From NCBI RefSeq assembly GCF_001676155.1, contig NZ_LZEW01000001.1, forward strand, positions 620,001 to 684,000: DNA of 64,000 nt, given 5' to 3'. The DNA is from Morganella psychrotolerans (lineage in GTDB: Bacteria; Pseudomonadota; Gammaproteobacteria; Enterobacterales; Enterobacteriaceae). The notes below the pieces were generated by a model, which saw only the letters and a list, made by a program, of their open reading frames with translations, was not told the origin of the DNA and did no database searches. This document shows positions 58,144-64,000 of this stretch, piece by piece; positions within the stretch are counted from its first letter, which is position 1, and every line of letters starts with the position of its first letter. The translations under genes and the position numbers were made by a program.

Positions 58144-59142
58144 TTATCCTCTCGCGGCCAGGGCGGTGACGCGCTCAAAGGCGTTGCCACTGTGGATCAT
58201 TGCCAGCGCATGATGCGCATTGGCTCGTAAGTCTTCGTTATCATTGAGTTTCATCAGCAGGGCGACATTCGCGGCAACCGCATGGTTATGCGCGGCCGTG
58301 CCTTCGCCCTGTAATAACCGGGTCAGTAACTGACGATTTTCTTCCGGCGTACCGCCGCGTAATTCATTCATATCATAAACCGGCAATGCAAAATCATCCG
58401 CCGTCAGGCTGTATTCACGAATTTCGCCGTTATGCAGCTCTGCAACCTGTGTCGCGGCATGAAGGGAAACTTCATCCATGCCGCCGCTGTGAACGACCGC
58501 TGCCCGCTGATAACCCAGCACTTTCAGGGTTTGTGCGACAGGGCGGATAAGCGCCGGGCTGTAAACACCAATCAGCGCCACCGGCGGGCGGGCGGGGTTG
58601 ATAAGCGGTCCGAGGACATTAAACAGTGTGCGGGTTTTCAGTTGTTGGCGCACCGGGGCGGCAAAACGGAAGCCGTCGTGATAGTGGGGCGCAAACAGAA
58701 AACAGACGCCGACATCATCCAGGGCGCTGCGTGATATTTCAGCCGGAGTATCAAGCGCGATACCGAAGGCATTGAGCAAATCAGACGATCCGGTTCTGCT
58801 TGAAACACTGCGGCTGCCGTGTTTGGCGACTTTTATACCGCAGGCAGCGGCGACAAATGCGCTGGCGGTTGAGATATTGATGCTGTCTGAAGCATCACCG
58901 CCGGTGCCGACAATATCACTGAAACGATAGTCCGGACGGGGAAACGCCCGTGCATTGTCCAGGCAGGCTTGTGCGGCTCCGGCGATTTCGTCCGGCTGTT
59001 CGCCGCGCATTTTCATGCTGATTAAGGCTGCGGCAAGCTGGGATTCACTCAGTTCGCCACGGATAATCGCAGAGAACAGTTCCCGGCTTTCTGCCTGATT
59101 TAGTGCTTCGCCCCGGTATAGTTTTTCAAATAAATTTTGCAT
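58144..59142 (-). CDS. trpD: Anthranilate phosphoribosyltransferase
   Basis: 332 residues. It transfers phosphoribose from PRPP to anthranilate. [18 protein letters not shown] is the PRPP-binding signature, and [17 protein letters not shown] binds anthranilate. It is a stand-alone protein; in E. coli it is fused behind TrpG. A 124-bp repeat lies between trpG and this gene. AGGA precedes the ATG. Confidence 0.96.
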   Translation of the reverse strand: MQNLFEKLYRGEALNQAESRELFSAIIRGELSESQLAAALISMKMRGEQPDEIAGAAQACLDNARAFPRPDYRFSDIVGTGGDASDSINISTASAFVAAACGIKVAKHGSRSVSSRTGSSDLLNAFGIALDTPAEISRSALDDVGVCFLFAPHYHDGFRFAAPVRQQLKTRTLFNVLGPLINPARPPVALIGVYSPALIRPVAQTLKVLGYQRAAVVHSGGMDEVSLHAATQVAELHNGEIREYSLTADDFALPVYDMNELRGGTPEENRQLLTRLLQGEGTAAHNHAVAANVALLMKLNDNEDLRANAHHALAMIHSGNAFERVTALAARG

Positions 59143-59159
59143 CTCTCTATTCCTTATTT

Positions 59160-59283
59160 ATACCCTTATTCATTCAAACTGCAGGTTCGTTGGCTGCGCT
59201 CAGCCAGCTGGGTCACATACTTATGTATGCTCCCCGTCTGTCTTCCCTTGCCGCCTGCCTGCATCCTGAATGACGTTGGGTAT
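59160..59283. repeat. Family-1 intergenic repeat inserted between trpG and trpD
   Basis: ATACCCTTATTCATTCAAAC to TGAATGACGTTGGGTAT, 124 bp, full length. It fills most of the 175-base trpG-trpD gap within an otherwise tightly packed operon. Confidence 0.88.
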
Positions 59284-59317
59284 TTGTCTGTTTTTTTTAT
59301 GTTTTTTCAGGGTTGAG

Positions 59318-59896
59318 TTATGCCTGCGCCCATGCCAGCGTGTTTGCCAGCAATGCCGCACCTTCCGGGGTTAAAATTGATTCAGGGTGAAACTGTAATC
59401 CGCAAACTTTGTGTTGATCATGGCGCACCGCCATCACAATATTGTCGCTGGTGGCACAAATTGTCAGTGCCACCGGGGTGATTTCTGCGGCAAGTGAATG
59501 ATAACGTGCCACTTTCATCGGGTTCGGCAGACCATTAAACATTGCCTGATTATCATGTTGCAGCAGGCTGGCTTTGCCGTGCAGTACAGTTCCTGCGCTG
59601 CTGACTTTGCCGCCGTAGGCTTCAATAATTGCCTGATGCCCGAGGCAAATTCCGATGATCGGGTAACGCCCGGTGACAGCGCGCAGCACCTGCGGCTGAC
59701 AGCCTGCATCTGCCGGTTTACCGGGACCCGGAGAGAGTACCAGAACCGGATTGTGCATCTCTTCCAGTGCCGTGAGGATCACCTCTGCCGGAACCCGGTT
59801 GCGGTAAATCACCACTCTGTGCCCCTGTGCGCGGAACTGATCGACCAGGTTGTAGGTGAAAGAATCAACATTATCGAGCAGTAAAATATCAGCCAT
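59318..59896 (-). CDS. trpG: Anthranilate synthase component II (glutamine amidotransferase)
   Basis: 192 residues. The amidotransferase supplies ammonia to TrpE. The catalytic Cys is in [15 protein letters not shown] and His-x-Glu in [10 protein letters not shown]. It is not fused to trpD, unlike E. coli trpGD. Its start overlaps the trpE stop (TGATG), so the two subunits are made in step. Confidence 0.97.
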   Translation of the reverse strand: MADILLLDNVDSFTYNLVDQFRAQGHRVVIYRNRVPAEVILTALEEMHNPVLVLSPGPGKPADAGCQPQVLRAVTGRYPIIGICLGHQAIIEAYGGKVSSAGTVLHGKASLLQHDNQAMFNGLPNPMKVARYHSLAAEITPVALTICATSDNIVMAVRHDQHKVCGLQFHPESILTPEGAALLANTLAWAQA

Positions 59897-61455
59897 CAGA
59901 ATGTCTCCTCTGCGTGATGTGCGCGGGTAATTGCGCGGATCACCGCACGGGCTTTGTTGCGGTTTTCATCGGCTTCTGCCTGCGGATCGGAATCCAGTAC
60001 CACGCCGCCGCCCGCCTGAACGGTGGCGATACCGTTTTCAACATATGCGGAGCGGATAACAATGCAGGTATCAAATGTACTGTCGCCGCGAAAGTAGCCG
60101 ACCGCGCCACCGTAGCTGCCACGGCGGATTTTTTCTGTCTGTGCAATCAGTTGCATGGCGCGGACTTTAGGCGCGCCGGTCAGTGTGCCCATATTCATAC
60201 AGGCCTGATAAGCATGAAAAATATCCAGGTCATTACGTAATTCGCCGGTTACGCGGGACACCAGATGCATCACAAATGCATAGCGATCCACTTTTGTCAG
60301 TTCTGCCACGCTGCGGGTGCCGGGGCGGCAGATACGGGCGAGATCGTTACGGGCGAGATCCACTAACATAAAATGTTCGGCAAGCTCTTTCTGGTCAGTG
60401 CGCAGATCCAGTTCCAGGCGGCTGTCTTTATCGGCATCCACACTGCCGTCTGCATGCAATCCACGGGGACGGGTACCTGCAATCGGATAGATTTCAATCA
60501 GGCGGGTTGCGGGGTCATATTTCAGCGCACTTTCCGGTGATGCGCCGAACAGGGTGAAATCGCTGTCCTGCATATAGAACAGATACGGGCTCGGATTGCG
60601 GTTTTTCAGGACCCGGTAAGCGGCCATCGGCGACGGGCAGGGTAACTGAAAGCGGCGTGACGGCACGACCTGAAAAATATCACCCTGAACAATGGATTGT
60701 TTTAAGTCAGTGACAATACGGCAGAATACCTCATCTGAATGTGACGTTGTCACATTGATGTCCACCGGAGACACAACCGCAGAATCGGTGATTTCATCCG
60801 CCAGCATGGTTAATAACGCATTGTGCTGTGATGCCAGGCGTACCTGTTCAGTTTTGTCGTCAGTAAATGTGAGAGTGATAAGCTCGCTGGTCTGTTGTTG
60901 GTGATCAATGGTCAGCAGGGTTTCTGCCAGATAAAAGCAGTAATCCGGGCAATTATTTACCGATGTTACAGCCGGTAATGCTTCAAAACCGGCTACTAAA
61001 TCATAACTGAACAGACCGCCGCAGAATAAATTCCGGCGGTCATCAGGCGTTGACGGCAGGTTCATCAGGGTGCGCAATACATCAAATACAGAATCTGCGC
61101 GCAGCCGGGTATCTTCATCAGTATCTGCCGCAGGGGGTGTGAAGCGGACAGTCAGCATGTTCTCTGTGATTTCACATACCGCTTTTGCTGCCAGTTGTGT
61201 ATGCAGTGCCGGTAACAGCGCCGCTCCGTTTATATTCAGGGCTTCTATGGTCACGGTATGACCCGGGCAGCGTATCCGCAGGGCGCTGTGCAGAATAAGC
61301 AGACTTTTTAAATTTGCCTTGGAGGTTATTTCAGCAGATTCTAATAACAGCGTTGCCGGGCGCTGTGCACAAAGTGCGGTAAAGACAGCGGCAGGATCCG
61401 GCTGATAGACCGGATAATCAATCAGGGTTATATGTGTGAAAATCGGGCTGTTCAT
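59896..61455 (-). CDS. trpE: Anthranilate synthase component I
   Basis: 519 residues (E. coli 520). It makes anthranilate from chorismate and ammonia. The feedback-inhibition motif LLLESAEI is near residue 38. The chorismate-binding core has [22 protein letters not shown] and [19 protein letters not shown] lies 9 bases before the ATG. First structural gene after the leader peptide and attenuator. Confidence 0.97.
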   Translation of the reverse strand: MNSPIFTHITLIDYPVYQPDPAAVFTALCAQRPATLLLESAEITSKANLKSLLILHSALRIRCPGHTVTIEALNINGAALLPALHTQLAAKAVCEITENMLTVRFTPPAADTDEDTRLRADSVFDVLRTLMNLPSTPDDRRNLFCGGLFSYDLVAGFEALPAVTSVNNCPDYCFYLAETLLTIDHQQQTSELITLTFTDDKTEQVRLASQHNALLTMLADEITDSAVVSPVDINVTTSHSDEVFCRIVTDLKQSIVQGDIFQVVPSRRFQLPCPSPMAAYRVLKNRNPSPYLFYMQDSDFTLFGASPESALKYDPATRLIEIYPIAGTRPRGLHADGSVDADKDSRLELDLRTDQKELAEHFMLVDLARNDLARICRPGTRSVAELTKVDRYAFVMHLVSRVTGELRNDLDIFHAYQACMNMGTLTGAPKVRAMQLIAQTEKIRRGSYGGAVGYFRGDSTFDTCIVIRSAYVENGIATVQAGGGVVLDSDPQAEADENRNKARAVIRAITRAHHAEETF

Positions 61456-61490
61456 TATTATTTACCTTATCTCATGAGTATTTTTGCCAT

Positions 61491-61516
61491 AAAAAAACCC
61501 GCCATGGGGCGGGTTC
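61491..61516 (-). terminator. trp attenuator terminator
   Basis: On the minus strand AACCCGCC-CCAT-GGCGGG followed by seven U, between trpL and trpE. It is the 3:4 terminator hairpin of classical trp attenuation. Confidence 0.85.
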
Positions 61517-61535
61517 TGTGCTTTGGTTCAGCCTG

Positions 61536-61616
61536 TCAGCTGACATGCACGCACAACCATTCCGCCCGACGGGAAGAGTTACGCCACCAACGATTGTTTA
61601 GTTTGTGCATGTTCAT
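61536..61616 (-). CDS. trpL: trp operon leader peptide
   Basis: 26 residues with tandem Trp codons at positions 10-11 (NNRWWRNSS) and a third Trp at 20. AGGA lies 9 bases before the ATG at 61616. Ribosome stalling at the Trp pair under Trp starvation would block formation of the terminator at 61491-61516 and allow trpE transcription. Too short for ordinary gene finding, but the Trp codons, position and hairpin make the call firm. Confidence 0.9.
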   Translation of the reverse strand: MNMHKLNNRWWRNSSRRAEWLCVHVS

Positions 61617-61661
61617 GGGATGTCCTTTATGAAATCTGTGATTAAATATGCCTCGTTCTAC

Positions 61662-61695
61662 GTACTAGTAAACTAGATCGCGATTGGTGTGTCAA
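61662..61695 (-). promoter_or_regulatory. trp promoter with TrpR operator
   Basis: On the minus strand TTGACA (61695-61690), a 17-base spacer and TTTACT (61672-61667) make the promoter. The overlapping GTACTAGTAAACTAGATC (61662-61679) matches the TrpR operator GTACTAGTTAACTAGTAC at about 14 of 18 positions. Binding would block the -10 region, as in E. coli. Confidence 0.85.
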
Positions 61696-61776
61696 GGATA
61701 TTTGTGGAATACTACGCCTCCCCGGGAAAAGCCCGGGTAAACAGGCGGTTGTCAGAGAGAATAAAGAGGAGACGCG

Positions 61777-62637
61777 ATGGAGCCGGAAAACACAGGTATA
61801 GACCGGGAGTGCTATGATTTGCACAGCCATACCACAGCGTCAGACGGCATTCTGACACCAGAGCAGTTACTGGACAGAGCCCTGGAGATGGGCGTGACAG
61901 TGTTAGCGATTACTGATCACGATACGACAGATGCACTTCCTGTTGCGCATCATTATCAGCAGACACATAATTTGCCGCTGAAAGTGATTAATGGTGTTGA
62001 AATATCAACGCTGTGGGAACATCATGAAATTCATATTGTCGGGCTGAATATTGATATTCAGCACCCGGCTATGACACAATTATTAGCGCAGCAATCAACA
62101 CGCCGCCGTGAGCGCGGAATGCAGATAGGCGAGCGCCTGGAGAAGGCCGGTATTCCCGGCACCTGGGAAGAAGCTTGTGAGCTGGCGCAGGGCGGAGAAG
62201 TCACCCGCGGGCATTTTGCCAGGGTGTTGATTGCCCGGAAAGTGGAATCCACTATTCCGAAAGTGTTTAAACGCTTTTTAGCCCGTGGAAAAACCGGCTA
62301 TGTGCCGCCGCAGTGGTGTGAAATCAGTGAGGCGGTTGACGCTATTCATGCCGCCGGTGGTCAGGCGGTGCTGGCGCATCCCGGTCGCTACGGGTTATCC
62401 GCCAAATGGCTGAAACGGTTGTGTGATTTCTTTAAACAGACCGGCGGTGATGCCATGGAAGTGGCACAGTGCCAGCAGGCACCGGATGAGCGCCGGGTTC
62501 TGGCGGAATATGCGTTAACATACGGATTAAAAGCCTCTCAGGGATCCGATTTTCATCAGCCGTGTTCGTGGATAGAACTGGGCCGTAAATTGTGGTTGCC
62601 GGGAGGCGTGATACCAGTCTGGCAGGATTGGTCGTGA
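61777..62637 (+). CDS. rnm: 5'-3' exoribonuclease RNase AM (YciV/TrpH)
   Basis: 286 residues, PHP-family. YDLHSHTTASDGILTPEQLL supplies the first metal ligands, ITDHDTTDALP the second set, NGVEIST the third, and AHPGRYG and GSDFHQP near the C-terminus complete the trinuclear site. In E. coli it matures 5' ends of 5S, 16S and 23S rRNA and degrades short RNA. Divergent from the trp operon. GAGGAG lies 5 bases before the ATG. Confidence 0.95.
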   Translation: MEPENTGIDRECYDLHSHTTASDGILTPEQLLDRALEMGVTVLAITDHDTTDALPVAHHYQQTHNLPLKVINGVEISTLWEHHEIHIVGLNIDIQHPAMTQLLAQQSTRRRERGMQIGERLEKAGIPGTWEEACELAQGGEVTRGHFARVLIARKVESTIPKVFKRFLARGKTGYVPPQWCEISEAVDAIHAAGGQAVLAHPGRYGLSAKWLKRLCDFFKQTGGDAMEVAQCQQAPDERRVLAEYALTYGLKASQGSDFHQPCSWIELGRKLWLPGGVIPVWQDWS

Positions 62638-62658
62638 AGGATTAACAGAGGAAATACA

Positions 62659-63279
62659 ATGGGCCAGATGTTTCATATCCATCCTGATAACCCGCAGGCA
62701 CGCGTAATAAAGCAGTGCGTGGAGATTATCAATAAGGGCGGCGTGGTCATTTATCCGACCGATTCCGGCTATGCTATCGGCTGCCGGTTGGAAGATAAAG
62801 ACGCATTACAGCGGATTTGCCGCCTGCGTCAGATTGACAGTAATCATAACTTTACCCTGATGTGTCGTGATTTATCCGACATTTCGACCTACGCCCAGGT
62901 GGATAACAGCGTATTTCGTTTAATCAAAAATAATACGCCGGGTAATTACACCTTTATTCTGCGGGCAACAAAAGAAGTGCCCCGCCGTCTGATGAGTGAA
63001 AAACGTAAAACAATCGGGATGCGGATACCAGCTAACCCGATTGCTATGGAACTGCTTGCCGCAATGGGTGAGCCTATTATGTCTGCCAGCCTGATCCTGC
63101 CGGGTAATGATTTCGCGGAATCTGATCCGGAAGAGATCAATGATACCCTCGGTAAGCAGGTGGATTTGGTAATTAACGGCGGATATATCGGGCAGCAGCC
63201 GACAACGGTGATTGACCTGACAGATGACACGCCGGTTATTGTCCGTGAAGGTACCGGGGATGTTTCACCGTTCCTGTAA
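62659..63279 (+). CDS. yciO: YciO family L-threonylcarbamoyladenylate synthase-like protein
   Basis: 206 residues (E. coli 206). A YrdC/Sua5-like fold. It begins MGQMFHIHPDNPQARVIKQC and has GGVVIYPTDSGYAIGC and RIPANPIAMELLAAMGEPIM. YciO resembles TsaC but is not essential in E. coli; its activity is weaker or different. It lies 21 bases after rnm, in the E. coli order, with GAGGAAA upstream. Confidence 0.95.
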   Translation: MGQMFHIHPDNPQARVIKQCVEIINKGGVVIYPTDSGYAIGCRLEDKDALQRICRLRQIDSNHNFTLMCRDLSDISTYAQVDNSVFRLIKNNTPGNYTFILRATKEVPRRLMSEKRKTIGMRIPANPIAMELLAAMGEPIMSASLILPGNDFAESDPEEINDTLGKQVDLVINGGYIGQQPTTVIDLTDDTPVIVREGTGDVSPFL

Positions 63280-63336
63280 CCGCCGCAGATGTGCATGGTA
63301 TGTGTAAAATGCGTTAGCGCCGTGCATGAACCTGTG

Positions 63337-63342
63337 TATAAT
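63337..63342 (+). promoter_or_regulatory. Probable rluB promoter -10
   Basis: TATAAT in the yciO-rluB gap, 52 bases before the rluB start. The -35 (TTAGCG-like near 63314) is weak, so only the -10 is supported. Confidence 0.4.
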
Positions 63343-63393
63343 GTTGCGGTTGATTTTCATGACGCCTGTGAAGGCGACAGCAGAGGGTGCTCA

Positions 63394-64000
63394 ATGAGCC
63401 AGAAGACAGAAAAGTTACAAAAAGTATTAGCCCATGCAGGGCATGGTTCACGCCGTGAAATTGAAGGCTATATCGAAGCAGGACGCATCTCTATTGACGG
63501 AAAAACCGCCACACTTGGCGACCGTATTGATGTGAATACCAGTGCAAAAATCCGTTTTGACGGGCGTGTACTGGGTGTTAAAGACGCACAAAAAAATCCG
63601 TGTCGCGTACTGGCATACTACAAACCGGAAGGGGAATTATGTACCCGTAATGATCCGGATGGCCGTCCGACCGTATTTGACCGTTTACCTAAAATTTCAG
63701 GGGCACGCTGGATTGCAGTCGGGCGCCTGGATGTTAATACCAGTGGTTTGCTGTTATTCACAACCGACGGTGAGCTGGCAAACCGCCTGATGCACCCGAG
63801 CCGTGAAGTGGAACGCGAATATGCGGTGCGTGTATTCGGTGAAGTGGATGACACCAAGCGTAATCAGTTATTGAAAGGTGTTCAGCTGGAAGATGGTCCT
63901 GCCTCATTCCGCGCCCTGAAATTTAAGGGCGGTGAAGGGATCAACCAGTGGTTTAATGTCACGCTGACAGAGGGCCGTAACCGGGAAGTCCGCCGTATGT
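63394..64000 (+). CDS. rluB: 23S rRNA pseudouridine(2605) synthase RluB (partial, runs off window end)
   Basis: About 202 residues are visible. It begins [20 protein letters not shown] with an S4 RNA-binding domain (residues 5-60). The catalytic motif is [20 protein letters not shown] with the conserved Asp. [10 protein letters not shown] and [13 protein letters not shown] follow. RluB makes pseudouridine 2605 in 23S rRNA. GAGGG lies before the ATG. The C-terminal tail is outside the window. Confidence 0.95.
   Translation, partial: MSQKTEKLQKVLAHAGHGSRREIEGYIEAGRISIDGKTATLGDRIDVNTSAKIRFDGRVLGVKDAQKNPCRVLAYYKPEGELCTRNDPDGRPTVFDRLPKISGARWIAVGRLDVNTSGLLLFTTDGELANRLMHPSREVEREYAVRVFGEVDDTKRNQLLKGVQLEDGPASFRALKFKGGEGINQWFNVTLTEGRNREVRRM

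Overview
The window reads as a chromosomal segment of a gamma-proteobacterium of the order Enterobacterales. Nearly every gene has a close Escherichia coli counterpart in recognisable order (guaBA; tyrosine tRNA-purU-ychJ-rssB-galU; hns-tdk-adhE-ychE-opp-yciU-cls-yciY-tonB; yciA-yciB-yciC-ompW-trp-rnm-yciO-rluB). Base composition near 50% GC, separate trpG and trpD, and an abundant family of intergenic palindromic repeats suggest Morganellaceae, most likely a Morganella species; this is inference, as no rRNA or other marker settles it.

Layout. 1-7.4 kb: partial FMN reductase, ptrB, xseA, and the guaB-guaA operon behind a PurR-like operator. 7.3-10.3 kb: a small islet bounded by two 92-bp copies of the guaA 3' end, carrying integrase-arm-like repeats, a decayed IS630-type transposase and a HipB/HipA-type toxin-antitoxin pair. 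10.5-19.3 kb: xthA, a LysR-type regulator, a Tyr tRNA, purU, ychJ, rssB, and a UDP-sugar cluster (galU, ugd and a frameshifted UDP-sugar epimerase) that would run UDP-glucose to UDP-glucuronate to its 4-epimer. 19.3-25.2 kb: hns, tdk, adhE with Cra- and CRP/FNR-like sites, ychE. 25.2-38.5 kb: two neighbouring peptide-family ABC importers, a five-gene Dpp/Nik-type system of unknown substrate on the minus strand and the opp operon on the plus strand with two tandem oppA genes. 38.7-39.6 kb: an extra two-gene module (small HicA-like protein plus HTH protein) between oppF and yciU. 39.6-46.6 kb: yciU, cls, yciY, tonB, a DUF4239 gene, dbpA, yciA, yciB. 46.8-52.1 kb: genes that separate yciB from yciC and are not at this place in E. 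coli: a SulP transporter, a QseBC-type two-component system, ygiW and an ANT(6)-like nucleotidyltransferase. 52.2-61.7 kb: yciC, ompW, a BON lipoprotein and the full trp operon with leader peptide, attenuator and operator. The window ends with rnm, yciO and the start of rluB.

Two features cut across the window. First, six genes (ychJ, the epimerase, the DUF4239 gene, qseC, the ANT(6)-like gene and trpC) are broken or altered by exactly one extra base in an A/T run of 7-8; removing one base restores the family sequence in each. This looks more like homopolymer miscalling than six independent gene losses. Second, intergenic spaces hold at least eight copies, some internally deleted, of a roughly 124-bp palindromic repeat, one of them inside the trp operon between trpG and trpD.

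Ordinary housekeeping genes make up most of the window. The accessory parts most worth attention are the guaA islet, the oppF-yciU two-gene module, the tandem oppA genes, the repeat family and the yciB-yciC insertion.
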